Shown here: positions 22,888 to 32,792 of the stretch, in pieces
Layout of the letters: each line of letters begins with the position of its first letter
Numbering within the stretch: position 1 is the stretch's first letter
DNA from: Deltaproteobacteria bacterium
GTDB lineage: Bacteria; Desulfobacterota; GWC2-55-46
Assembly: GCA_016177845.1 (NCBI GenBank)
Contig: JACOUO010000008.1
Span: forward strand, 186,001 to 250,000
Reading direction: 5' to 3'
DNA: 64,000 nucleotides
Notes under the pieces: generated by a model
The model's database searches: none
What the model was told of the DNA's origin: nothing
Seen by the model: only the letters and a program-made list of their open reading frames with translations
Made by a program: the position numbers and the translations under genes

Positions 22888-23388
22888 TTAGGCGTTAGCG
22901 GACTCATCCTTTGGCATTGTGGGGAGACCGAACTCGTCGTTAAATTTTGAAACTATATAAAGGAGCGACCTGTGATTCAAGAGAAGGCCTTCGAAAAGCT
23001 TTGTCTTTGTAAGGCCATCGAAATAAAACTCGTATGAAAACTGTATCGCCTTAGCTACTCCTGTGTCATCGATATTCATCTCGTAGCTGTTCTGCTGGAA
23101 AAGAAGGGTGTTCCTGATCTCTCCGTAGAAAGCGTCCTTATCGTTCTCATTCATTTCCTTAAGCTTCTCGGTGTGTTCCTTTGCGACGGCTACACCATTG
23201 AGAAGAACGATGAGACCGGGATATTCCTTGGGCTGAAGTATGCGCTGCCTCTTCTGTGAGCCAAGCGGATAATCGATCTCAAAGTGGAAATTTGAATTCT
23301 CATCTTTGATCTCGTTGAGTTTATGATGGTTTTCTTCAACCCATTTCTTAATGATTTCTTTGGCCTGTTCAGCGGTGGTAATCTCCAT
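22888..23388 (-). CDS. DUF2299-like protein
   Basis: A 166-aa soluble protein that resembles DUF2299 proteins of unknown function (HFEIDYPLG, YPGLIVLLNG and NSYEMNIDDTG motifs). GAGGAGA precedes the ATG. It lies 32 nt upstream of the hemerythrin gene on the same strand, so the two are probably in one operon. The fold and role are unknown to me; the family assignment is from memory and moderately sure. Confidence 0.6.
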   Translation of the reverse strand: MEITTAEQAKEIIKKWVEENHHKLNEIKDENSNFHFEIDYPLGSQKRQRILQPKEYPGLIVLLNGVAVAKEHTEKLKEMNENDKDAFYGEIRNTLLFQQNSYEMNIDDTGVAKAIQFSYEFYFDGLTKTKLFEGLLLNHRSLLYIVSKFNDEFGLPTMPKDESANA

Positions 23389-23639
23389 TTAAATTTCTCC
23401 TCTTAAATAAATTATTCCATATGTATGGTGTGTCTGCCATATTACTATACATAAGGAACTTTGTCCAGATTTAACTGAAAAAATAAAGGAAATTCAGAAG
23501 GTTGGGAAGTTGAGCAAATGGCATTTAAAGAGCGCGGAAAACAGAGGGAAACTGCAGATTTTAAACCCTCAATTTCATTAAAAAAAAGGCTATCACAGAG
23601 GAATTTTTGGGCTCGCTCCATGATAGCCGATACGATTTC

Positions 23640-23951
23640 TTATTCGCGGCTGGCTCCGGCCTCACTCTTGATCGTCTGGCATGACTGCGAGCATCTTGTG
23701 CAGTAGAAAGTATGCGAAAGTTCATATTCCTTGTAAATGGGGCAGGTATTGCAGATGCATTTATTCTCCCACTGTATCTTTTTGCTGGTCCCTATAACGG
23801 GAAAGCAATAACCTATGGGGGCATCACCCTCAACATAGGTCGGGCACTGCGCACATTTGCAATTTTTAATTACATAACCCTGCTTTTTCTCAAACTCCTC
23901 TTTTGTCATCGTCTCAAGCTCAAACTTGTCGACCCTGTCATACTTACTCAT
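23640..23951 (-). CDS. Cysteine-rich DUF2769-like protein
   Basis: 103 aa with two CxxC-type clusters: CKCAQCPTY near residue 32 with a following cysteine (GYCFP), and CICNTCPIYKEY near 66, then YCTRCSQSC. The pattern resembles DUF2769, a small family in anaerobes that may bind metal. It is encoded upstream of the DUF2299-hemerythrin genes on the same strand, with about 250 nt between, and downstream of the nitrate genes. Confidence 0.75.
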   Translation of the reverse strand: MSKYDRVDKFELETMTKEEFEKKQGYVIKNCKCAQCPTYVEGDAPIGYCFPVIGTSKKIQWENKCICNTCPIYKEYELSHTFYCTRCSQSCQTIKSEAGASRE

Positions 23952-24090
23952 CTTTACTCCCTCCGTTTTAAAGTTTTTTGACTCCGTTAAGAAGGCAGGG
24001 AGGCCTTCATATTCAAACGGGGATGATTAAGTATATCAGAGAACCTGAAGCTGTCAAATGAGGCAGGTCACAGGGGTTCATATGCATAAA

Positions 24091-24120
24091 AAAAGGGTGG
24101 AAGTTGCCTTCCACCCTTTT
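24091..24120. terminator. Terminator after narK (24150)
   Basis: Stem AAAAGGGTGGAAG / CTTCCACCCTTTT with a TTGC loop, 30 nt past the narK stop codon. Its A and T flanks make it work on both strands. Confidence 0.9.
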
Positions 24121-24149
24121 CATTTCAGCTTTTTACTGCTAAAGAAAAT

Positions 24150-25472
24150 TTAGCAGGGTATTTCTGCGCCCTTCCTGTTGTAATACCACCAGTTAAGGAG
24201 TGTACCGATTACGCAGAATACGATGAGACCGACAAAGAATGGCTTCGGTGAGCCTGTCTTTGACATTGCCGTACCGATAAGTAAAGCAAAGATAAACGGG
24301 CCGTACGCCGCTACAGCGCCCGTAAAGCCAAGAACGCCTGCCGCCTGTCTCGGATTGAATATAATCGGTATCTGACGGAATGTTGAAGCGTTACCGATAC
24401 CTGAGAAGAAGAACAGGCAAAGCATCATATAAACGAAAAAGTTGAATGACTCAAGTGAAGTCGGGGCAAGCGCAGGCATCACGAGTACTGAGAACACAAT
24501 GATACCGATACCGCATATCGTGGTAATGATAGCGCCGCCTGTTTTATCTGAGATAAACCCGAAGATTACGCGTGATGCGGCTCCGATAAGCGGACCGTAG
24601 AACGCGTATTTAAGCGGGTCCGGTGCGCCGGGGAATCCGCCATAAACAGCCTTGATCATAAGCGGGAATGACGCTGCAAGACCTGAGAATGAACCGAATG
24701 TCATGATATAGAGGATTGTCATGAACCAGGTATGCTTGTTGCCGAATATATCAAGCTGTTCCTTGAATGAAGCTTTGATAGGAACGCTCTTAAGCCAAAT
24801 GAATGAAGCAATACCGAAAATGATAAGAAGCGGTACATACCAGACAAGACCGTTCTGGAGCCAGATATCCTTTACTACTTCGCCCTTTGTGAAAACCTGG
24901 GGTCCGCCTACCGCTGAACCGAATGCTGCGAAACCAATGATCCAGGGTGTTACGAACTGTGTCAAGCTGACGCCGAAGTTACCTACACCTGCCTGGATAC
25001 CAAGAGCGGCACCCTGGAGGCGTTTGGGGAAGAACATACTTGTTGACGGCATGAATGAGGAGAAGTCGCCGCCGCCAAAGCCTGCGAGGAACGCGAGAAA
25101 CATGAATACCCAATACGGCGTACTGAGATCCTGTACGGCATACGCAAGGCCGATACAAGGAACGATCTTTAAGAAGTTAGCTACTGCCACTACCATCCTC
25201 GTGCCGAATATCGGGATAAGGAAGGTGTGGATAAGACGGAAAGTACCTCCGGCAAGACCCGGCATTGAGGCCAGCCAGAAGAGCTGCATTGTGTCGAATT
25301 TAAAACCTATCTGAGGCAGGCGCACAACAACCGCGCTTATGACGAACCATGTTGCGAATGAAAGAATGAGGCTGATTGTGGTGATTATTAATGTAGTCCA
25401 GGCAATCTTACTGCCGGTTTGCTGCCAAAATTGTGGGTCTTCAGGCTCCCACCTTTGTAACCAAGAAGACAT
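24150..25472 (-). CDS. narK: Nitrate/nitrite transporter NarK (MFS), nar-operon copy
   Basis: 440 aa, about 12 membrane segments. The NarK/NasA signature GFGGGDFSSFMPSTSMFFP near residue 137 and a second glycine-rich motif near residue 370 (FFFSGIGNASTFRQIP) match nitrate/nitrite porters, which exchange or import nitrate and export nitrite. It lies downstream of narI beyond a terminator, so it may be transcribed by read-through or from its own promoter in 25473-25607. Confidence 0.92.
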   Translation of the reverse strand: MSSWLQRWEPEDPQFWQQTGSKIAWTTLIITTISLILSFATWFVISAVVVRLPQIGFKFDTMQLFWLASMPGLAGGTFRLIHTFLIPIFGTRMVVAVANFLKIVPCIGLAYAVQDLSTPYWVFMFLAFLAGFGGGDFSSFMPSTSMFFPKRLQGAALGIQAGVGNFGVSLTQFVTPWIIGFAAFGSAVGGPQVFTKGEVVKDIWLQNGLVWYVPLLIIFGIASFIWLKSVPIKASFKEQLDIFGNKHTWFMTILYIMTFGSFSGLAASFPLMIKAVYGGFPGAPDPLKYAFYGPLIGAASRVIFGFISDKTGGAIITTICGIGIIVFSVLVMPALAPTSLESFNFFVYMMLCLFFFSGIGNASTFRQIPIIFNPRQAAGVLGFTGAVAAYGPFIFALLIGTAMSKTGSPKPFFVGLIVFCVIGTLLNWWYYNRKGAEIPC

Positions 25473-25611
25473 TGGAGACTCCTTTCATCAACAATCAAAT
25501 TTTACCGCATGAACGATCGTGCGAAGCTTATATCTGGCAAGAGAGTGATTTAATATTGCCTACTGCTTTAACCTGGAGATGCTGTGGAGCCTTATTGCCT
25601 CCGTCTAAAAA

Positions 25612-25638
25612 AAGGGGTGGGCTAAAAGCCCACCCCTT
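25612..25638 (-). terminator. Terminator of the narGHJI operon
   Basis: Perfect 12-bp stem AAGGGGTGGGCT / AGCCCACCCCTT with an AAA loop. On the minus strand it is followed by a U run (A run at 25607-25613). It lies 8 nt past the narI stop codon. Confidence 0.92.
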
Positions 25639-25645
25639 CCCGTTA

Positions 25646-26344
25646 TTACTTGTACTGAACGATATTTACTGTCGGGCCGCCTCTCCTGTACCACCTTACG
25701 ACCTGATAAGGCCTTACGAGGTACTTGTAGGGGTTGAGGACCACGAAGTGTGCAAGCCTTGAGAACGGAATAAGGCCGATGAATATTAAAGCATTGAAGA
25801 TGTGTGTCTTTGTGATCAAGGGCAGATTCGCCACATAATCAACATTGGGGTTGAGCTTAAGAATTGACCACATCCAGGGTACTGCTGTGGCTGCATACCA
25901 GTTTGAACCCCACCTGTAGAGAACGGCGTTGCCAAGACCTGTTACAACCTGAATCAAGAGGACGATAAGTACAAGTACGTCCCATGAGCTTGTTAAGGCT
26001 TTTACCCTGCTGTTTGTAAGTCTTCTGTAGATAAGGGCAAGAAGACCGAACAGCGCGAGGAAACCGCAGGCAAGAGCTGTTAACTCAAGAACATAGAGCC
26101 TTACGGGAACAGCGTTCCAAAGGAGTATGCTCTTGGGGATGAAAAGACCGAGAATGTGCCCGAGGAGAACGGTGATTATACCGTAGTGCCAAGGGAATGA
26201 CCCGAAGAAGAGGGTCTTATTCTCGACGAACTGTGATGACTGACTTGACCATGTGTACTTGTTGGACCTGAATCTCCAGATGGCGCCAACAATCGCGGTC
26301 ATCAGAAATATGTATGGCATTCCGCCAAACAGGAACTTATCCAT
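25646..26344 (-). CDS. narI: Respiratory nitrate reductase gamma subunit NarI
   Basis: 232 aa with five membrane segments. It is the diheme cytochrome b that oxidises quinol and passes electrons to NarH. The four axial histidines can be placed at H53 (WHYGI), H63 (LGHIL), H181 (KTHIF) and H199 (LAHFV). It directly follows narJ. Confidence 0.95.
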   Translation of the reverse strand: MDKFLFGGMPYIFLMTAIVGAIWRFRSNKYTWSSQSSQFVENKTLFFGSFPWHYGIITVLLGHILGLFIPKSILLWNAVPVRLYVLELTALACGFLALFGLLALIYRRLTNSRVKALTSSWDVLVLIVLLIQVVTGLGNAVLYRWGSNWYAATAVPWMWSILKLNPNVDYVANLPLITKTHIFNALIFIGLIPFSRLAHFVVLNPYKYLVRPYQVVRWYRRGGPTVNIVQYK

Positions 26345-26902
26345 TTATTTGACCTCCTTTACATCTTTGTCTAAGATTCTATAGATGGCACTTATGAGGT
26401 GGCTATAGACATTCTTTTTATTTTTTTCGAAGTTTTTGTTCAGCTTCTCCATTGCCTTTATCAGGAAGCTTTCCCTGAAATTCTTCTTCAGAGCCTCGTC
26501 CTTCACGGTGCCAAGGAATTGAAGGAGGATCGGGAGGTAATCAGGAAGCTCGCCTTTTGACACCTGGTCAAAAGGGAAACCCTGATCATTATACATTGCC
26601 TTGATGGATGCCAGGCTATTCGCACGCTTAAAACCTTCATACAGGTGATAACCCATATCGAGCGTGAAGTCTGATGCGAGCTCGAAGGTGTAGGAGAACA
26701 CCCCTTGAAGATCATCAAGGGGCATTATCTCCAGATCCTTCTGAAACTTCTCAAGCTCATGAACGACTTCGTGAGGATACTGCGGATAGTTGGCCAGCGC
26801 TTTTACGCACTCATCGGCCTTTATCTTAATATCCTCCTGCGGATATTCCAGTAAACCTGCCAAATGCAAGTATAGGTTTTTCTCCGTACCAGCCGTTGTC
26901 AA
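26345..26902 (-). CDS. narJ: Nitrate reductase chaperone NarJ
   Basis: A 185-aa acidic all-helical protein of the NarJ/TorD-like family, needed for molybdenum cofactor insertion into NarG and its membrane attachment. The DLQGVFSYTFEL and LPDYLPILLQFLG-type stretches are characteristic. Its start immediately follows the narH stop codon and its stop is adjacent to narI. Confidence 0.92.
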   Translation of the reverse strand: MTTAGTEKNLYLHLAGLLEYPQEDIKIKADECVKALANYPQYPHEVVHELEKFQKDLEIMPLDDLQGVFSYTFELASDFTLDMGYHLYEGFKRANSLASIKAMYNDQGFPFDQVSKGELPDYLPILLQFLGTVKDEALKKNFRESFLIKAMEKLNKNFEKNKKNVYSHLISAIYRILDKDVKEVK

Positions 26903-28423
26903 TTACCAAGTCCTCCCGAGGAATTCCTTCTTCTTCACACCAAAGCCTACCGAACCCCTCTTCTCGTACATTGTCCTGGGGTCGACATTTGTCTGTATCT
27001 CGCGGTGTGTTTCCGGTATTACGAACCTCTCCTGGAAAGTTGAGAGGGAAACCAGCCTGTAGATATCGTCAGCATCCTGTGTTGTAAGGCCTACTGATGA
27101 AAGGGCTGCCTTCGCCTGGCTTTCGGAGATGTCGCCCATCCTGAGATGGCGCCTGTAGAGCCTGACGGCCATCTGCTTCTTAAGGGACTCGAGCACTGCC
27201 TGCTCGTTGCCTGCGCTTAAGAGGTTGGCGAGATACCTGAGCGGAATCCTCATCTTGCCTATCTCGTTGAAGAACTCTACTGACTCAGGGTCAAATGTTC
27301 CGCCATTCTCCGACTTCGCATTGTGAAGTATCGGTGAAAGAGGCGGGAGGTAGAAGTTCATCGGGAGCGTCCTGAATTCAGGATGGTTCGGCAGAGCTAT
27401 ACGCCACTTCTTAAAGAGATTGTAAGAAGGTGATTCCTGTGCCGCCCTGATCCAGTTCTCATCGATACCTGCTTTCCTTGCTTCTTCGATGACGCGCGGG
27501 TCATTGGGGTCGAGGATGATTTCCCTCATTGCCTCAACAATCCTGTCTTCGGGAGCCTTTGCGACTTCCTCGATCCTGTCGGCATCATAGAAGAGAGCGC
27601 CTACGAACCTGATCCTGCCTGTGCAAGCGTGTGCGCAAGCGTTCGGCTGGCCGGTCTCGACCCTCGGATAGCAGAATATACACTTTTCTGACTTACCATT
27701 GGCCCAGTTGTAGTAAGGCTTCTTGAACGGGCAAGCGCTTACGCAGAATCTCCAGGCGCGGCATGTGTCCTGATCGATAAGGACGATACCGTCCTCACCC
27801 CTCTTGTAGATAGCGCCTGACGGGCAGGAAGCTACGCAAGCCGGGTTGAGGCAGTGGTTACAAATCCTCGGCAGATAGAAGAAGAAGAGCTTGTGGAACT
27901 TTGTAAGCATATCCTTCTGTGAATCTGAGAGGCCCTTAAGGTTCGGGTCATTTGACGCATAGAGCGGGGAACCGCCCATGTCGTCGTCCCAGTTGGGTCC
28001 AAGGACGATCTTTTCCATGAACTCGCCTGTTATCAGTGACTTCGGCCTTGCTACCGGCTGGTCATCTCCGGCAGGAGCGTTGAAGAGGTTCTGATAATCA
28101 TAGGTGAACGGCTCATAGTAATCGTCAATGGTCGGGAGGTTCGGCTGAAAGAAGATGTTCGCCAAGGTCCTGATCTTGCCGGGGCCTTTGAGGAGCTTCA
28201 GCCTGAGGCTGCCGCCGGATACTTCCCAGCCGCCCCTGTACCTTTCCTGATCTTCCCAAGTAAGCGGATAACCAGCGCCGGGTTTTGTCTCGACGTTGTT
28301 CCACCACATGTACTCGGCGCCCCTGCGGGTTGTCCATACGTTCTTACAGGACACGCTGCAGGTATGGCAGCCGATACACTTATCTAAATGAAAACTCATT
28401 GAGAGTTGAGCTCTGATATCCAT
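26903..28423 (-). CDS. narH: Respiratory nitrate reductase beta subunit NarH
   Basis: 506 aa iron-sulfur electron-transfer subunit. Cluster ligands: C16-C19-C22-C26 (CIGCHTCSVSC); CNHCLNPACVASC near residue 185; CRAWRFCVSAC near 218, where tryptophan replaces a cysteine as in NarH proteins with one [3Fe-4S] cluster; and CIFC...CAHAC near 245-265. It has NarH-like length and lacks a Tat signal. One nucleotide separates it from narG. Confidence 0.96.
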   Translation of the reverse strand: MDIRAQLSMSFHLDKCIGCHTCSVSCKNVWTTRRGAEYMWWNNVETKPGAGYPLTWEDQERYRGGWEVSGGSLRLKLLKGPGKIRTLANIFFQPNLPTIDDYYEPFTYDYQNLFNAPAGDDQPVARPKSLITGEFMEKIVLGPNWDDDMGGSPLYASNDPNLKGLSDSQKDMLTKFHKLFFFYLPRICNHCLNPACVASCPSGAIYKRGEDGIVLIDQDTCRAWRFCVSACPFKKPYYNWANGKSEKCIFCYPRVETGQPNACAHACTGRIRFVGALFYDADRIEEVAKAPEDRIVEAMREIILDPNDPRVIEEARKAGIDENWIRAAQESPSYNLFKKWRIALPNHPEFRTLPMNFYLPPLSPILHNAKSENGGTFDPESVEFFNEIGKMRIPLRYLANLLSAGNEQAVLESLKKQMAVRLYRRHLRMGDISESQAKAALSSVGLTTQDADDIYRLVSLSTFQERFVIPETHREIQTNVDPRTMYEKRGSVGFGVKKKEFLGRTW

Positions 28424-28424
28424 A

Positions 28425-31400
28425 TTACCACTTCACCTCCTGGTTTCTCGTTTTCCTTACCAACACGGTTGTATCCCTGATGATCGGGATCGGACCCCAG
28501 GCGTTGAAGCCGTATGAGAACTGGCCGTAGCCGCCGATCATGAGTGTTGGTTTAAGACGCTGCCTGGTGAGAGAGTTATGGAATCCGCTCCTGATCTTGT
28601 TCCTCTGTTCGACCTTCGGAACGTTTACTGTCCTTTCCATTGAATGGTAGGCGAAGCATGTTCCGGAGGGGATCCTTGCGCTGACAACCGCACGGCAAGC
28701 GAATACGCCGTTATCGTTGTAAGCCTCTACCCAATCATTATCTTTGATGCCTACGCTCTCTGCATCCCTGTCATTAACCCATATTGAGTTACCGCCACGG
28801 GACAATGTCAACATCCTCAGGTTATCGTAGTGCATTGAATGGATCTGCCACTTACCGTGAGGTGTGATGTAGTTAAGGTGCAGCGCGTCTGTCTTGTCTG
28901 ACTTCTGGACCTCGTTCATCTTGGCCGGGTTGAGCTTGTACTTGTTGGTACAGAGGCCTTCGCCGAACTGGAGATAAATCGGGTGGTCAAGGTAGAAGTG
29001 CTGCCTTCCGGTCAGTGTCCTCCAGGGTACTCTGTGCTCTGTCTGGATTGTCCATGTACCGTAAGCTCTTCCGAACCTGTTATCACCTGTCCAGAGTGCG
29101 CTTGCGAGCCATCTCTTCGGCTGTGCTACGATCTCGTCGTAGGTCATGCTTACTGACCTGTTCGGACCGGCAATTTCATCAGCTACGCCGTGAGCATTCT
29201 CAACATAGTATTTTACTTCATCGCCATAGATCTCTTTGACGCTCTTCTTGGCATCATCGTAAATCTTGCCATGGAGACCTGTATGGTGTTCTTCTTCGAG
29301 CCACTGCCTGTAGGAAACTTCGCCGTTTGTGGCGCCTGACATGGCAAGAACGAAGTTTGCGGCATCCCTTGCGCGTTCGAGGTGGATCCTCTTCTCGCCG
29401 TTTACAACCTTGCTCGGGATATGCGGCTGGTTTACATAGTCCTCATAGAGGCCTTTACCATCGATCATAATACCGTGGAAGCCGTATTTGCCCTTCTGGT
29501 TAGGTCCTACTGTGGTGTACATCTCGAGCATTCTTGTGTAATCTCTCTCGATGACAGAGATATTCGGCATTGTCTTGCCGGGTATTGCCTCGCACTCACC
29601 CTTCTTCCAGTCCTGTACGCCATTGATGGCTGGCTGGGCAATTTCACCCGGTGTATCGTGGGCAAGAGGTGATGTTACGACTTCTTTTATAGGCTTCGGA
29701 AGATGCTTCTTGGCAAGTTCTGAGAACTTTGCGGAGAAGAATTTGAATACTTCCCAGTCTTCCCTTGCTTCCCAGTTCGGTGATACTGCGGCGCCCATCG
29801 GATGTACGAATGAGTGAAGCTCTGTGGTGTTGATGTCTTCCTTCTCGTACCAGTGAGCTGCCGGCAGAACGATGTCTGAGTAGGTCGGGGTTGTGTTCAT
29901 ACGAATGTTAAGGTCGACGATGAGGTCGAGCTTACCAAGCGGGGACTCCCTGTACTTTACTTCCTTGAGGTACGGTTTGGCAACTTCGTCAGCAAGGACG
30001 TTGTTGTGTGTACCGAGGAGGAATTTGAAGAAGTATTCCTGACCCCTTGCGCTTGAACCAAGAGCATTTGCGCGCCAGATTGTCCATACTCTCGGCCAGT
30101 TCTCCGGAGCGTCAGGATCGGCTAAGGCGAAGTCAAGTGAACCGCTCTTAAGCTGTTTGACGACATGGTCAACAACTTCTGCGTCATTCTTCGCGCCTGC
30201 CCTCTGGGCTTCTTCAACGATTGTGAAGTTGTTCTTGTTGAACTGGGGATAGCCCGGGAGCCAACCCATTCTGATCGCCTTGATGTTGTAGTCAGCTGTG
30301 TGCTGGTACTCAAGGGCGTTCTTATCAGGAACATTATGGTAGTCTGTGATGGCTGAGTCAAACTTGAACTGCTGTGTATGGAGGAACCAGAAGCTTGGTG
30401 TGTTCTGGAACCTTGCAGGCTTGTACCAGTCGATTGAATGGGAAATCTGGCCCCATGAATCGAAGCAGGCAAGTTTTTCCTGACCGACGTAGTGCTGGAG
30501 ACCGCCGCCATTCCTACCTACGCAACCGCAGAGCATAAGAGCGTTCATCGCGGCTCTGTAGATGAGGTTAGCATGGTACCAGTGGTTGACTGAAGCTCCG
30601 CAGATTACCATTGAGCGGCCCTTTGTCACTTCCGCGTTTGAGGCGAACTCTCTGGCTACCTGAATGATTGTGTCACGACCGATGCCTGTGTACTTCTCCT
30701 GCCATGCGGGTGAGAAGCCTTTGTCATCATCGTAGTTCCTGCAGTAATCGCCTGAGAGACCTTTACGGACTACGCCGACATTACCGATATTGATATCAAA
30801 TACTGTTGTTACGGGAACCCTGCCTTCTTTTGTCTCTACATATTTGACAGGTACCTGCCTCTTGTACTTCTCAGGCTTGTCAAGTTCATAGAATACGACT
30901 TCAAGAGCATCGTCCTTAATGTCAAGGAGTGAAAGGGCTGCTGTGATGTCCTCGCCATTTTCTCCGTCCTTAAGGAGTGTGTTCCACTTGCCGTGGTTCT
31001 CGTGCTTCTGGGGATACCTGTAGCCCATACCGCCGTTTACTATCCTCGGCCTGTTGGTCTTTTCATCCCACATCGCGAATTTCCACTCCGAGTTATCGGT
31101 GTTGGCATAGTTCGCGAGGTCGCAGGCCTTTAAGAGACGGCCCATTTCATAACCGTCCTTGCCCTTTGTAAGCTTTACAAGGTGCGGAAGGTCTGTGAAG
31201 TTCCTTACATAAGCTTCGAAGTACGGGACTTTCCTGTCAACGAAGAATTCTTTAAGGATAACATGGTTTACTGCCATCCAGAACGCTGTGTCTGAACTGG
31301 GTTTAAGCGGTACCCAGAGGTCAGCGTACTTGGTGACCTGTGAAAAGTCAGGTGCGCAGACGACGAGCTTTGTTCCGCCGTGCCTCATTTCTGAGACGAA

Positions 31401-32150
31401 GTGGCAGTCCGCGGTCCTTGTCATGTTCGGGTTCGCACCCATCATGACAACATAACCGGCGTTGTACCAGTCGGCGCTTTCGCATGAGTCTGTCTGTTCG
31501 CCCCATACTTCCGGTTCAGCGGGCGGAAGGTCTGTATAGTAGTCATAGAAGCTCAGCGCGATACCGCCGAGGAGCTGATGGTAACGGGCGCCTGAAGCGT
31601 AGCTGATCTGTGACATGGCCGGGATCGGTGAGAAAGCGATGATCCTGTCCGGTCCATACTTTTTGATTGTGTACATCTGGGCCGCTGTGTAGATTTCTGC
31701 GGCTGTTTCCCAGTCAAACCTGCGGAATCCGCCTTTACCTCTTGACCACTTGATCTTCTTGGAGAGCTCAGGGTTCTCAACGATGCTTCTCCATGCGTCA
31801 ACCGGGTCTGAGTGCTTTGACTTGGCTTCTTTCCAGGCATCCTGAAGTATGCCGCGGATGTAAGGATATTTGATCCTGACAGGGCTGTAAACGTACCATG
31901 AAGCTGAAATACCCCTCTGGCATCCCCTCGGTTCGTACGGGGGCAGAGACTGTTCGAGCTTCGGATAGTCAACTGCCTGAAGTTCCCATGTGATGATACC
32001 GTCTTTTACGTATACCATCCATGAGCAACCGCCTGTGCAGTTGTTACCGTGGGTACTTCTTACTGTTTTGTCATACTGCCAGCGATTTCTATAAAATTCT
32101 TCCCAACCCCTTTTTCCAGGGTTTATTTCATCTTGTATCCAAGTAGACAT
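28425..32150 (-). CDS. narG: Respiratory nitrate reductase alpha subunit NarG
   Basis: A 1241-aa molybdopterin (Mo-bisMGD) catalytic subunit. The FS0 cluster ligands H34, C38, C42 and C77 have the NarG-type HxxxC spacing. D221 in WGEQTD corresponds to the molybdenum-coordinating aspartate. The N-terminus has no twin-arginine motif, so the enzyme faces the cytoplasm as in classical Nar. Together with narH, narJ and heme-b narI this indicates quinol-dependent nitrate reduction rather than periplasmic nitrite oxidation. GGAGG precedes the ATG. Confidence 0.97.
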   Translation of the reverse strand: MSTWIQDEINPGKRGWEEFYRNRWQYDKTVRSTHGNNCTGGCSWMVYVKDGIITWELQAVDYPKLEQSLPPYEPRGCQRGISASWYVYSPVRIKYPYIRGILQDAWKEAKSKHSDPVDAWRSIVENPELSKKIKWSRGKGGFRRFDWETAAEIYTAAQMYTIKKYGPDRIIAFSPIPAMSQISYASGARYHQLLGGIALSFYDYYTDLPPAEPEVWGEQTDSCESADWYNAGYVVMMGANPNMTRTADCHFVSEMRHGGTKLVVCAPDFSQVTKYADLWVPLKPSSDTAFWMAVNHVILKEFFVDRKVPYFEAYVRNFTDLPHLVKLTKGKDGYEMGRLLKACDLANYANTDNSEWKFAMWDEKTNRPRIVNGGMGYRYPQKHENHGKWNTLLKDGENGEDITAALSLLDIKDDALEVVFYELDKPEKYKRQVPVKYVETKEGRVPVTTVFDINIGNVGVVRKGLSGDYCRNYDDDKGFSPAWQEKYTGIGRDTIIQVAREFASNAEVTKGRSMVICGASVNHWYHANLIYRAAMNALMLCGCVGRNGGGLQHYVGQEKLACFDSWGQISHSIDWYKPARFQNTPSFWFLHTQQFKFDSAITDYHNVPDKNALEYQHTADYNIKAIRMGWLPGYPQFNKNNFTIVEEAQRAGAKNDAEVVDHVVKQLKSGSLDFALADPDAPENWPRVWTIWRANALGSSARGQEYFFKFLLGTHNNVLADEVAKPYLKEVKYRESPLGKLDLIVDLNIRMNTTPTYSDIVLPAAHWYEKEDINTTELHSFVHPMGAAVSPNWEAREDWEVFKFFSAKFSELAKKHLPKPIKEVVTSPLAHDTPGEIAQPAINGVQDWKKGECEAIPGKTMPNISVIERDYTRMLEMYTTVGPNQKGKYGFHGIMIDGKGLYEDYVNQPHIPSKVVNGEKRIHLERARDAANFVLAMSGATNGEVSYRQWLEEEHHTGLHGKIYDDAKKSVKEIYGDEVKYYVENAHGVADEIAGPNRSVSMTYDEIVAQPKRWLASALWTGDNRFGRAYGTWTIQTEHRVPWRTLTGRQHFYLDHPIYLQFGEGLCTNKYKLNPAKMNEVQKSDKTDALHLNYITPHGKWQIHSMHYDNLRMLTLSRGGNSIWVNDRDAESVGIKDNDWVEAYNDNGVFACRAVVSARIPSGTCFAYHSMERTVNVPKVEQRNKIRSGFHNSLTRQRLKPTLMIGGYGQFSYGFNAWGPIPIIRDTTVLVRKTRNQEVKW

Positions 32151-32792
32151 TTACCGTCCTCCTTTTCCACCGTAGTTTCTCCATAAGGCATCGTGGGCAG
32201 TGCCTTTGTTCCTGTTCCTGTATCTCCCGCTCCAGATAATATTGAAGACTATGAGTATACCTACGAAGCCACCAAGACCGATGATTGTGAAGGTGCCTGT
32301 TGAAGAAGAGGCTACTTCTGTTTTAGCCTGCTGAGCGAAGAAAGCTCTCAGGTGGCCAACTTCCTCATCGGTGATGTTCTTCTGGGAGAAGATAGGAGCC
32401 ATTACAGGCGAACCGCCGTTGATCCATGCGCTACTGAGAAGAGGATTCTTTGACTCATCTGCATAAACCTTGGTCAGGTTCGGCCCGAGAACTCCGCCAC
32501 CTAACTCACCTACACCCGCGCTGTGGCATGATATACAGGGGGGCGCACCGTTTGTGAATGACTTGCCACCGGTGAAATAAAGCCATCCGATGTTTGCATC
32601 ACCTGTTTCCGCTGGTGCTGTTGTAGCAGCTGCTGCATCAGCTGCCGGTGCGGCTGCTTCGGCTGCCGGGGTCTGATCCGCTGGTGCCGGTTCAGAGTTG
32701 GCCTGCATCGGCATGATACCTGAAACCAGGAACATTGCCAGTCCGAGCTGCAGCCCTTTCACTAAGACTTTTTTACAACCCTTTAAAACCAT
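32151..32792 (-). CDS. Membrane-anchored monoheme cytochrome c in the nar operon
   Basis: 213 aa: a signal peptide (about 1-32), an Ala/Pro-rich linker (33-65), a cytochrome c domain with CISCH at 86-90 and probable axial M131 (GSPVMAPIF), then a C-terminal membrane helix (about 167-188) with a basic tail. Its stop codon abuts the narG ATG, so it is the first gene of the operon. Similar NarC-like cytochromes occur in some nar operons, where they may give a periplasmic electron route to or from the complex. Confidence 0.9.
   Translation of the reverse strand: MVLKGCKKVLVKGLQLGLAMFLVSGIMPMQANSEPAPADQTPAAEAAAPAADAAAATTAPAETGDANIGWLYFTGGKSFTNGAPPCISCHSAGVGELGGGVLGPNLTKVYADESKNPLLSSAWINGGSPVMAPIFSQKNITDEEVGHLRAFFAQQAKTEVASSSTGTFTIIGLGGFVGILIVFNIIWSGRYRNRNKGTAHDALWRNYGGKGGR

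Noticed and set aside
28425-32150. Nitrite oxidoreductase (Nxr) instead of nitrate reductase
   Set aside because: NarG lacks a twin-arginine signal, and the operon has heme-b NarI and the NarJ chaperone in classical order, which fits cytoplasm-facing quinol nitrate reductase.
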